The translations under genes and the position numbers were made by a program. Shown here piece after piece: positions 16,112-22,716 of a stretch of 28,115 nucleotides of DNA. Positions within the stretch are counted from its first letter, which is position 1. Each line of letters starts with the position of its first letter. Source of the DNA: CAYMND01 sp964465065 (GTDB lineage Bacteria > Acidobacteriota > Aminicenantia > UBA2199); the NCBI GenBank assembly GCA_964465065.1, contig CAYXHZ010000041.1, forward strand, positions 1-28,115, read 5' to 3'. The notes beneath the pieces were generated by a model. The model saw only the letters and a program-made list of their open reading frames with translations. It did not search any database and was not told the origin of the DNA.

Positions 16112-16759
16112 TCAATGCCCCATGAGGGTTTGGAGGTTCCGGGCCACAACTTCTCGAGCTGATAAATACAGGTAGAATCCTGAGTTTTTCAATCCCCGAT
16201 GAACGCTGGACTGGTTGATTCCCAACCGTTCCGCCGCCAGGCGTTGATCGGTATAGAGACGATAGGTTTCGATAATTTCACGTTGACGCTTCGACCAATG
16301 CCGTTCCATCCATGAACAGGTCGCCAAAGCGGTATTGAGAAGCTCATCGAGTTCGGCGTTCGCAGTTTTTATCCGCAATTCGCTTTCCACAGACCATTTG
16401 GTCTGTTGCAGCTTGCGTATCGCTTCGATGCTATCCCGAGCGTTGTAAAAAGCCGGTCCGTCTGCACCGATGGATAAGGTGGGGTCGATGTCAGTCGTGA
16501 TATCGCCAACGCCGATTCCGAATCGTATTCGAACCGGATGCATCGCTCTTTTTACTGTTTCCATCATGTTAAATAAAGATTCGGCTTGGCTGAGCAGACC
16601 TTGGAATTCATCCCCCAGGGTGATGGTGAATCTGGAGGCTATGATGGTTTGGTGCTCATCGTTGATTTTTTTCAGAACATCTTTCAAGGTTCGCTGAACG
16701 GCTTGGCGATCCGGTATTAAACGGGAACTGACCAGGTCGCCGATCATGGCAATATACAC
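16112..16759 (-). CDS. SatD family protein with C-terminal HTH
   Basis: A 215-residue protein matching the SatD family. The N-terminus is (V/M)YIAMIGDLVSSR, then FTITLGDEFQGLL (Asp50, Glu51), then RFGIGVGDI and the SIGADGPAFYNAR segment. The spacing of an N-terminal Asp8 and a GDEF strand turn, followed by a GIGxG strand, resembles the palm fold of nucleotide cyclases and GGDEF enzymes. That is my inference, not an established activity. The C-terminus (about residues 157-205, RQREIIETYRLYTDQRLAAE then RLGINQSSVHRGLK) looks like a helix-turn-helix. The GTG at 16759 is chosen because GAGAGG lies 7 bp upstream and the family starts here; the ATG at 16837 falls inside the promoter palindrome. It is co-directional with and adjacent to the DUF3307 gene. 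Confidence 0.83.
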   Translation of the reverse strand: MYIAMIGDLVSSRLIPDRQAVQRTLKDVLKKINDEHQTIIASRFTITLGDEFQGLLSQAESLFNMMETVKRAMHPVRIRFGIGVGDITTDIDPTLSIGADGPAFYNARDSIEAIRKLQQTKWSVESELRIKTANAELDELLNTALATCSWMERHWSKRQREIIETYRLYTDQRLAAERLGINQSSVHRGLKNSGFYLYLSAREVVARNLQTLMGH

Positions 16760-16820
16760 GGTTTCGCCTCTCTCTGGGTCCAGTGGGTCGACTGAAGGAG
16801 TACCATTCCCAACTGACTCT

Positions 16821-16854
16821 TTTACATCATATTCCATGATGGAAATGATGTAAA
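16821..16854 (-). promoter_or_regulatory. Palindromic promoter/operator of the satD operon
   Basis: A 34-bp near-perfect palindrome: TTTACATCAT and TTCCA pair with TGGAA and ATGATGTAAA around a 3-nt centre, with one unpaired base. Read on the minus strand, the same 34 bp hold TTTACA (16854-16849), a 17-bp spacer and TATGAT (16831-16826), each hexamer 5 of 6 to consensus. An operator covering a whole promoter fits autoregulation, possibly by the SatD HTH. Predicted transcription start is about 16819, leaving a leader of about 60 nt before GTG 16759. Confidence 0.55.
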
Positions 16855-16924
16855 GCGGCATGCATAGTTTCGAGTTTTGCAGCGCTGAATGCATCAAAAA
16901 GGGGAATTGGCTCCTTGGGGGCTG

Positions 16925-16972
16925 GGGTTCTCCTTGTAGGTTTGAAGAAAAGGATCTGTCCCCCGGGTATTC
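16925..16972 (+). repeat. Imperfect 48-bp direct repeat, right copy
   Basis: Partner of 15253-15300, same orientation, 34 of 48 matches counted by eye. It lies between the satD promoter and the decayed IS1595 transposase. Confidence 0.45.
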
Positions 16973-16984
16973 TGAGAACAAAAC

Positions 16985-17532
16985 AGGCCAATTGGCACTG
17001 ATCTTCCGCTAGCCTAAACCAACGTTCCGTTCGTTTTTCGGTATTAAGAGCTGCTTTAACCAACCGCAAAAGGATCTTTAAGAGATCAAAGCGGCGGTTG
17101 AAGCAATATTAAAACTCCGCCAGATAACGATGAGCATACTTGTTGAAATCGAATGAATGATATGCTCCTACAATCGATGTCTTTACATTCCCCAAAACTG
17201 TGTTTACCCAGTTAAAGCACGTTATGTCCGTACTTTTGCGTCCTTGCCCAACGATTTCACGTTGCTGAAAGCAGCCTGCTAACTTTACTGAATGGAAGCG
17301 CAATAATCCGTCGGAAACGACGGTTGATTCCGGAATCAAGGATCTGGAAGTCCAGGTTTACATCGCCAAGATACGATTCATCAACCTCGATACAACCGTA
17401 TAATTGGGTCGTTAGCTCACGCTCAAACATGATCTGCGCGAGCTTGTGCTTGATCCTCCAGGCTGTGGGATCACTGATTCCCAAGAGTCTCTTGGGCTCT
17501 AAAATCGAAATGTTGCTCTTGTTCCGACTCAA
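16985..17532 (-). pseudogene. IS1595-family transposase remnant (deleted, frameshifted, nonsense-mutated)
   Basis: Two reading frames on the minus strand give pieces of an IS1595-type DDE transposase. The first piece (17532 down to about 17340) reads KRLLGISDPTAWRIKHKLAQ then YGCIEVDESYLGD, the latter around the first catalytic Asp. The second frame (about 17339-17112) reads ESTVVSDGLLRF and FNWVNTVLGNVKTSIVGAYH, then RYLAEF. A TAA at 17111-17109 replaces what is usually a Gln codon, after which the same frame continues YCFNRRFDLLKILLRLVKAA. The zinc-ribbon N-terminus and much of the central DDE core are missing, consistent with an internal deletion. No terminal inverted repeats were recognised. 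It is a dead element beside the SatD island. Confidence 0.8.
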
Positions 17533-17579
17533 AAAATAATGTACATCGAGAAATGGACGATGGGCCGTCTCTTGCTTGC

Positions 17580-18290
17580 TCAGCCTTTACGCGCCTTCCA
17601 GAGCCGGTCCAGGAACGGCCGGTTCAGGAAGGAGCGTTCGTCGAGCTGCGCCAGGCGCCGGGCCATGGGCAGGTTGACGGAAAAAAGCAGTTTGTCCGGC
17701 GGCAGGAACTGGCGCATGGCGATATCGGTGGCGCCGATGACGGCGGCCGGATGGTCGAAACGGGCGGGGTAGGCCAGAATTTGCCCGCAGCCGGAGCCGA
17801 ACGGGGCCGAGACCGGGTCCGGGTCGCCGGGCTGGGCGTGGTAGTTGGCGCCGGTGATGAGCAGGCTGAGCTGGTCGGGATCGACCAGGAAGCTGAGCGT
17901 GACCGCTTCGGCGAGGAGATCCGGTCGGAAGGGGCCGATCAGGATGTGGTCGTGACGCGGTGTGTAGGGAGTCTGGGCGTCGACCCAGGCGCCCATGGCC
18001 TGGTGGGAGTCTTTGAGCCCTTCCTCGTCGGCCAGAAAGCGGATGAACTTTTCCCGATCCGGCCTGGGCTGGCCGAGGCACCAGGTGCCGGCGCCGGCGC
18101 AGCCGAAATTGTCGGCGTTCAGAGCCAGGGTCTTGCCCTGGCGCCAGGCGTTGAGGTAGGCGAAGCAGCAGCTGTGCCGGCCGAAAGGGGGGTGGAGCAG
18201 CGGACTGTACGCCAGCGGAGCGTCGCTGTCGTAGACGGCGATGACCGGTTCCCGATAAGCGATGCGACTGAACAGGTAGGAAAAGTCCAT
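17580..18290 (-). CDS. DUF169 family protein
   Basis: A 236-residue soluble protein that I recognise as DUF169 from its pattern: an N-terminal segment around EPVIAVYDSDAP, cysteine-containing stretches (HSCCFAYLNAWRQGKTLAL and NFGCAGAGTWCLG), and the C-terminal block GSGCGQILAYP followed by VIGATDIAMRQFLPPDKLLF. The conserved Cys residues could bind a metal or cluster, but the family has no assigned reaction. GGGAGG lies 7 bp before the ATG at 18290. Its own promoter overlaps the end of the upstream methyltransferase gene, so it can be expressed separately. Confidence 0.8.
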   Translation of the reverse strand: MDFSYLFSRIAYREPVIAVYDSDAPLAYSPLLHPPFGRHSCCFAYLNAWRQGKTLALNADNFGCAGAGTWCLGQPRPDREKFIRFLADEEGLKDSHQAMGAWVDAQTPYTPRHDHILIGPFRPDLLAEAVTLSFLVDPDQLSLLITGANYHAQPGDPDPVSAPFGSGCGQILAYPARFDHPAAVIGATDIAMRQFLPPDKLLFSVNLPMARRLAQLDERSFLNRPFLDRLWKARKG

Positions 18291-18316
18291 GTTTCGACCT
18301 CCCGGATCCGTGCATC

Positions 18317-18344
18317 ATTATGCGGAACCGTCAGGGATTGTCAA
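18317..18344 (-). promoter_or_regulatory. Promoter of the DUF169 gene
   Basis: On the minus strand TTGACA (18344-18339), a 16-bp spacer and CATAAT (18322-18317). The -35 is perfect and overlaps the last codons of the methyltransferase gene. Confidence 0.5.
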
Positions 18345-19153
18345 GACAGGGGAGCCGCCTCCGGGCCGGCCGCATCGCCATGATTGAAATTGACTCGATC
18401 GGTTTTTCCTAGTACCCAGATCATCACCGGACTCCGGTCAGCAACGAACAGGGAGCGATCGTAGCCTCCGTACAGCTCGAGAACCTGGAATCCGGCGTCA
18501 TGCGCCATGGTTTCGAAGCGATCTCTTTCGATGAATTCGAACTCCATGGGCAATTGCCGTTTCGAGGTCAGCCGGCCGTTGCTGTCGAAGAATTCGAAAA
18601 ACTGGAGTCGCTGCACCAGCGGCTGCCCACCCTGTTCGAATCCGGATACGACGAGGCTGCCGTCCCGCGTCGGAAACCGACCGACAAGGTGCAATTTTCC
18701 GTCCACCTGGGCGCGGCGGACGGCGGGATTGTGCATCGTGCAGATGAAGCGACCGCCCGGGAGCAAGCAGGCGAACACCGCCGAGAGCGCCTGGCGCTGA
18801 CGCGACTCGCCCACGATCTCCATGAACGATTGGAACGGCAGCAGCGCGAGTTGAAAACGCGCGGCCAGTTCAAGTTCGCAGATGTCGCAACACAGGACCT
18901 CTGCGCTGAGTCTCCGCTCCGTCAATTTCCGGGACAGGACCGAAAGCATCCCGGCTGAGCCATCGACGCAGGTCAAGCGTACACCCGCCTGGATCAAGGC
19001 CATCGAGAGACGGCCAGTTCCTGCGGTCAATTCCAGGACCGGACCGTCGATCTTCGCCGTTTCCTGCAGAAAAAACGGGATGTCGTAATCCGCTGCGACG
19101 TACAGATCGTAGATCTCCGCGATGCTGTCGTAATCGATCGGTATACTGTTCAT
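18341..19153 (-). CDS. Class I SAM-dependent methyltransferase
   Basis: A 270-residue Rossmann-fold methyltransferase. Motif I is VLELTAGTGRLSMALIQAG, a variant of the usual E-x-G-x-G-x-G with Thr in place of the first Gly. It is followed by the acidic residue at the end of strand 2 (LTCVDGSAGML) and LLPGGRFICTMHNPAVRR in the later strands. The N-terminal segment YDSIAEIYDLYVAADYDIPF is typical of small-molecule methyltransferases; the substrate is unknown. Two adjacent ATG codons lie at 19156 and 19153; the second is 5 bp after GGAGG, the better spacing. It is probably co-transcribed with the HEAT-like gene 119 bp upstream. Confidence 0.86.
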   Translation of the reverse strand: MNSIPIDYDSIAEIYDLYVAADYDIPFFLQETAKIDGPVLELTAGTGRLSMALIQAGVRLTCVDGSAGMLSVLSRKLTERRLSAEVLCCDICELELAARFQLALLPFQSFMEIVGESRQRQALSAVFACLLPGGRFICTMHNPAVRRAQVDGKLHLVGRFPTRDGSLVVSGFEQGGQPLVQRLQFFEFFDSNGRLTSKRQLPMEFEFIERDRFETMAHDAGFQVLELYGGYDRSLFVADRSPVMIWVLGKTDRVNFNHGDAAGPEAAPLS

Positions 19154-19272
19154 CATTTCCTCCGCGACGCTCGACTCATCTGCTGCCCGACGCGCTTCCG
19201 CGGTATGATCGCTGTGGAGTTCCCGGCAAAAGCCGAAGAAGAACGGTTGCCGCAAAAGTCCATCGTCGCCTT

Positions 19273-19923
19273 TCACAACCCGTTAGTTGATTCACTGGTG
19301 GAATCGCAGCTTCCGGGATCTATTCCGATCATCCGGCATAGCTCGGCAAACGCTTCCAGACGTTTGCGTGCGTTTTGATCTCCGAACCTGAAAATGATCT
19401 GTTGTTCCATGTCGAACGTGGAACTGGCCAGGCCGTACAAAAACAGGGCCATGGCGGCACAATGAATGCGGATATCGTCGTTGCCGTGAACGCAGCACCA
19501 GAGCAGTTTTTGTCTGACGGCTTGGCTGGGATAGTCTTTGGCTAAAGCGAGGGCATAGGTCAGCCCCTGACCGATTTTGGTGTCGGGCAGGGTGTCGACG
19601 ACGATTTCATCGACGCGATCTTCTATGTTCATCTCTTTCAGGTATCGTACGGCGAACAGCCTGACATCGATGTTTTCGCTGTGCAAGCACTCTTTCAGGG
19701 CTTCGATGGCCGGTGCCGTATTCAAGCTGGCCAGCGCCTCCACCTCCCGCCAATCCAGGTCTTTTCTGGAAATCAGCAGCGATTCGATTTGCTTCAGCTC
19801 AGCGCCCTGCAAATTTCTCAGAGCGTCCAAATCGTAGCCGATCCCGTCATGCCACTCGATGTAGCCGATTTGCATGCTGCGGAGAAACTTTTCCAGTGCC
19901 GGGCTCGAGGTATTTTCGTTCAT
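19273..19923 (-). CDS. HEAT-repeat-like protein
   Basis: A 216-residue, mostly alpha-helical protein. The N-terminal segment MQIGYIEWHDGIGYDLDALR and the DWREVEALASLNTAPAIEAL helix pair, followed by a run of similar helices (NIDVRLFAVRYLKEMNIEDR), indicate HEAT/armadillo-type repeats. The C-terminal helices include FGDQNARKRLEAFAELCRMI. Such proteins usually act as binding scaffolds; no catalytic motif is visible. The ATG at 19923 has AAGGAT just upstream; another ATG five codons earlier (19938) is possible. Its stop lies 119 bp before the methyltransferase start. Function unknown. Confidence 0.72.
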   Translation of the reverse strand: MNENTSSPALEKFLRSMQIGYIEWHDGIGYDLDALRNLQGAELKQIESLLISRKDLDWREVEALASLNTAPAIEALKECLHSENIDVRLFAVRYLKEMNIEDRVDEIVVDTLPDTKIGQGLTYALALAKDYPSQAVRQKLLWCCVHGNDDIRIHCAAMALFLYGLASSTFDMEQQIIFRFGDQNARKRLEAFAELCRMIGIDPGSCDSTSESTNGL

Positions 19924-19982
19924 ATGGATCCTTATCATAACGCCGTCCGGATCGCGAGCGCAAGCTGCCGGTAAAGGATAGA

Positions 19983-20057
19983 GAACATAGCGGATCTTGA
20001 AACGGGTTGACGTAACAATAATTTATATGGTATAAACATTTACGAACATAGCGGATC
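19983..20057 (+). repeat. 14-bp direct repeat pair around a promoter
   Basis: GAACATAGCGGATC occurs at 19983-19996 and again at 20044-20057, exactly 61 bp apart, one copy on each side of the -35/-10 elements at 20007-20036. It could be a pair of regulator sites or a local duplication. Confidence 0.5.
20007..20036 (+). promoter_or_regulatory. Promoter of the lipoprotein gene
   Basis: TTGACG (20007-20012), an 18-bp spacer, then TATAAA (20031-20036) preceded by TGG, an extended -10. Predicted leader of about 75 nt. Confidence 0.6.
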
Positions 20058-20117
20058 GGCCGGCGCTCGCTGATTTGCCCGTCCGTTTGTTTGCCATGTC
20101 GTGAAAGGGGGGTGAAT

Positions 20118-21251
20118 ATGAAAAAAGGTTCGTTTCTGCTTTTGTTTGCGTTTGTGTTCATGTTTTCCTGCAACGATCCCAGGAAAGCCTCGAAAGGAAA
20201 TTTCGCGGCCATCATCGCGGCCTCCAAGGTACCGGTCATGTCGGTCATCAAGCTGAATCACCTCACCGAGAAACTGCTGGACCATCACAAAAAGATGATC
20301 GAGCATGGCCTGATCAGCGCCGAGGCAGGCGTGGTCAACGGCTTCAAACGCTATCGGATCACCATCGCCCCGGCTGGAAAGAAGCTTTCTTCATCAGGGC
20401 TCTTCGGCACAGCCAGTCGGTCGGAATGGCTCGTTTCGGAGCGTTTGCAAAATGTTACTGTCGATTCGTTCTCGGAACCGGCCGATTTCTGGGGCAAGAA
20501 GGTGTGTCGGGCCGAATTCAGCGCGGACCTCGTCCTGCTGGACTGGGTCGATCCCGAAGTGTTTCTGCCCGGGAAGAAGACCCGACGAAGCGGTACGGCG
20601 ACCTTCGCCCTGTACGATGAGGGCTGGAAGCTGGAAAACTGTTCGTTCGGCGGAAATTCTCTGTTCATCAAGCTCGGCGGAATCGACCAGGAATACCGTC
20701 CCGCGCCGCCGACGCCGGCGGAAGTGAAGACGCTGGTTCTGGCGTGGTTGGACAAAAATCCTCATCAGGTGCAGATGCAGGGAATCTATCTGCCGATCCA
20801 TGCCCTACGCCGCACCCGGATGAATCCGCCGGGCAGCAGCGAATGGAAAACGTTCTCGCCCCTGTGGGAGGCCAAGATTCTGAAAACCAGCCAGAAACAA
20901 GACTTGCCCTACTCGGGAAATACCAGCTTCACCTTCGATCTGGCCGACGACAAGAGCTTTTGCTACAACCGGGAAACCAGGTTGTGGCGGATTGCCGAAT
21001 CCTGCGATATGAACGAATTGCCCAAATGCGAAGCCGATTACGACCTGGAGGGCGAAATGGCGGGTTACCGCATCGAGTTCAGCCTGAAATTCGTGAACAT
21101 CTACCCCTGGATGCTGCAATACCCCGAGGTCTTCAAGACTGTGAACCAAATCGCCCAGAACAAAGGATGCATGGATTTCAAGGCCTATGCCGCCAAAAAC
21201 GATTCCGGTTCCTATTACCTCAAATCCTTAGAGCGGAAAAATTACTGGTGA
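20118..21251 (+). CDS. Putative lipoprotein of unknown function
   Basis: A 377-residue protein starting MKKGSFLLLFAFVFMFSCND, a signal sequence ending in a Cys that looks like a lipobox, although FS before the Cys is not the commonest form. The mature part is hydrophilic and has no membrane helix. I do not recognise its domains. It has a Lys-rich N-terminal region (LTEKLLDHHKKMIEHGLISA) and scattered Trp/Tyr-rich beta-like segments (for example FWGKKVCRAEFSADLVLLDW). The ATG at 20118 follows AAAGGGGGGTGA, a strong ribosome site; an in-frame ATG at 20091 is less likely. It is probably anchored to the inner leaflet of the outer membrane or to the inner membrane. It precedes the beta-lactamase gene by 92 bp. 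Confidence 0.75.
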   Translation: MKKGSFLLLFAFVFMFSCNDPRKASKGNFAAIIAASKVPVMSVIKLNHLTEKLLDHHKKMIEHGLISAEAGVVNGFKRYRITIAPAGKKLSSSGLFGTASRSEWLVSERLQNVTVDSFSEPADFWGKKVCRAEFSADLVLLDWVDPEVFLPGKKTRRSGTATFALYDEGWKLENCSFGGNSLFIKLGGIDQEYRPAPPTPAEVKTLVLAWLDKNPHQVQMQGIYLPIHALRRTRMNPPGSSEWKTFSPLWEAKILKTSQKQDLPYSGNTSFTFDLADDKSFCYNRETRLWRIAESCDMNELPKCEADYDLEGEMAGYRIEFSLKFVNIYPWMLQYPEVFKTVNQIAQNKGCMDFKAYAAKNDSGSYYLKSLERKNYW

Positions 21252-21261
21252 AGGCGCGACT

Positions 21262-21291
21262 CTTTTTGCGAACTGCAAAAAGGTCTATACT
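21262..21291 (+). promoter_or_regulatory. Dyad next to a -10 element upstream of the beta-lactamase gene
   Basis: A perfect inverted repeat, CTTTTTGC (21262-21269) and GCAAAAAG (21275-21282), is followed by TATACT (21286-21291), a fair -10 with no good -35. The dyad occupies the -35 region, so it could be a repressor or activator site. It does not resemble the BlaI operator. Confidence 0.3.
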
Positions 21292-21343
21292 GTCCGTACA
21301 GAGAGCGTTGACGTCGGATGACGAACGTCTGGAGGTCATGACC

Positions 21344-22135
21344 ATGAGATCACGTCTTTTGCCGCTTTGCATCGGCCTGCTGGCCGCCGTTTCCTGTCCG
21401 GCCCTGTGGCCGGAAGATCCCGATCTGGCCGCCCTGTTTTCGCAAAGAGGCCTGACCGGAACCCTGATCATCGAATCCCTGGACGGCCGGACCGGCTGGC
21501 TTCACGACGAGGCGCGCTGCGACACCCGATTCATACCGGCTTCCACCTTCAAGATCCCCAACACCCTGATCGCCCTGGAAACCGGGGCCATTCGCGACGA
21601 GAACGAAATCATCGCCTGGGACGGGCAAAAGAACTGGTCTGCCGCCTGGAACCGGGATCAGAACCTGACCAGCGCCTTCCAGGTCTCCTGCGTCTGGTTC
21701 TACCAGGCCCTGGCCCGGCGGGTCGGCGCGGCGGCCTACCTGCAGTACCTGCAGCGGCTGCAGTACGGAAACATGCTCAGCAGTCCGGCCGTGGACAGCT
21801 TCTGGCTGGACGGGGACCTCCGCATATCGGCCCGGGAGCAGATCGCCTTCCTGCGCCGTCTGGTGAACGGTCAGCTTCCTTTCCGCGCCGACCATGTCCG
21901 GCTGCTCAAGAAGATCATGATCAACGAGGAGACGCCGGACCATGTCCTGCGGGCCAAGACCGGCTGGGCCGTGCGTACGGACAGCCAGATCGGTTGGTTC
22001 GTGGGTTGGCTGGAGCGCAAAAACGGCGAAACCTGGCTGTTCGCCCTGAATTTCGACGGTGAATTCACCAAGGACAACGGCGCCCGCCAGGAGATCGCCC
22101 GGGCCGCGCTGGCCCTGAAAGGGCTGCTGCCCTGA
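21344..22135 (+). CDS. Class D (OXA-type) serine beta-lactamase
   Basis: A 263-residue enzyme with every class D landmark: the active-site S67-T-F-K70 (Lys70 is the residue carboxylated in OXA enzymes), S115-C-V117 as the S-x-V motif, Y141-G-N143, the conserved Trp154 in FWLDG, and K205-T-G207 followed by QIGWFVGWLE. It should hydrolyse beta-lactams in the periplasm by a serine acyl-enzyme. The N-terminus MRSRLLPLCIGLLAAVSCPA is a signal peptide whose Cys18 (AVSC) could also be a lipobox. GGAGGT (21331-21336) sits 7 bp before the ATG at 21344; an ATG at 21338 is too close. No mobile element adjoins it directly. The spectrum cannot be predicted. Confidence 0.93.
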   Translation: MRSRLLPLCIGLLAAVSCPALWPEDPDLAALFSQRGLTGTLIIESLDGRTGWLHDEARCDTRFIPASTFKIPNTLIALETGAIRDENEIIAWDGQKNWSAAWNRDQNLTSAFQVSCVWFYQALARRVGAAAYLQYLQRLQYGNMLSSPAVDSFWLDGDLRISAREQIAFLRRLVNGQLPFRADHVRLLKKIMINEETPDHVLRAKTGWAVRTDSQIGWFVGWLERKNGETWLFALNFDGEFTKDNGARQEIARAALALKGLLP

Positions 22136-22147
22136 GCTTTTTGTCCA

Positions 22148-22171
22148 CCGTTTGCGCATACGCCGAAACGG
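22148..22171 (+). other. Hairpin between the beta-lactamase and cupin genes
   Basis: CCGTTT-GCG-CATA-CGC-CG-AAACGG: a 9-bp stem with a 2-nt bulge, 12 bp after the beta-lactamase stop. Only a loose TTATATCTTTT tract follows, so it is a weak terminator or a leader element of the cupin gene. Confidence 0.3.
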
Positions 22172-22202
22172 TAAGGCTGATTATATCTTTTGGAGGTCTG
22201 AA

Positions 22203-22568
22203 ATGATCCGCTTCATCGAAAAACCGTCCATTATCGAGGCCGCCGGCAACAAGCCCAAGCGCATCGAGGAGTACGTCGGCCGGGTGAACTCCAACACCGG
22301 GGCGCTCAGCATCGCCCGCATGGTCAGTCCCCAGGGCTGGGTCGAACCCGCTCAGACGCCGGAGTTCGACGAATACACCCTGGTCCTGAAAGGCACCCTG
22401 ATTGTGACACTGGCCGAGACCCGGCTCGAGGTCCGGGCCGGTCAGGCGGTGCTGGTCGGTGCCGGCGAAACGGTCCGCTACAGTACGCCCGACGAGGGCG
22501 GGGCCGAGTACATTGCCGTCTGCCTGCCGGCTTTTTCGCCGCAGCTGGTGCACCGGGAAGCGGACTGA
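22203..22568 (+). CDS. Cupin domain protein
   Basis: A 121-residue single-domain cupin. The beta-barrel is recognised from GWVEPAQTPEFDEYTLVLKG (motif 1 region), then TLIVTLAETRLEVRAGQAVL and VGAGETVRYSTPDEGGAEYI (motif 2 region). The usual metal-binding His residues are mostly absent (only Glu and Asp in motif 1), so it may bind a ligand without metal or be non-catalytic. GGAGG is 7 bp before the ATG at 22203. It follows the beta-lactamase by 67 bp in the same direction. Function unknown. Confidence 0.8.
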   Translation: MIRFIEKPSIIEAAGNKPKRIEEYVGRVNSNTGALSIARMVSPQGWVEPAQTPEFDEYTLVLKGTLIVTLAETRLEVRAGQAVLVGAGETVRYSTPDEGGAEYIAVCLPAFSPQLVHREAD

Positions 22569-22682
22569 CTGCCAACGATTTGAGCGATATGGGGCAATGC
22601 TCCGTATTTCAGATACGAATAAAGCTTGGAATTACTGTACCTGAGGTCAAAGCTGATTGGTTTAATATGGCAAAATTAAAAC

Positions 22683-22710
22683 TTGACTTTAAAAATAACC
22701 ATGATATTAT
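22683..22710 (+). promoter_or_regulatory. Near-consensus promoter abutting the AAA ATPase start
   Basis: TTGACT (22683-22688), a 16-bp spacer and TATTAT (22705-22710). The ATG is at 22717, the position expected for the start of transcription, and no Shine-Dalgarno is present. The surrounding 100 bp are strikingly AT-rich. Confidence 0.55.
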
Positions 22711-22716
22711 TGAAGT

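Noticed and set aside
16760..16981. N-terminal extension of SatD to upstream ATG codons
   Set aside because: The extension runs through the palindromic promoter and one of the direct repeats and has no family similarity; the GTG at 16759 has a ribosome site.
17587..18318. 243-codon minus-strand frame overlapping the DUF169 gene in another frame
   Set aside because: Arg/Pro/Gly-rich shadow; the overlapping frame has clear DUF169 features and a ribosome site.
21262..21282. Hairpin after the lipoprotein gene as a terminator
   Set aside because: The stem is AT-rich and is followed by GGTCTATAC with no T tract; its position next to a -10 suits an operator better.
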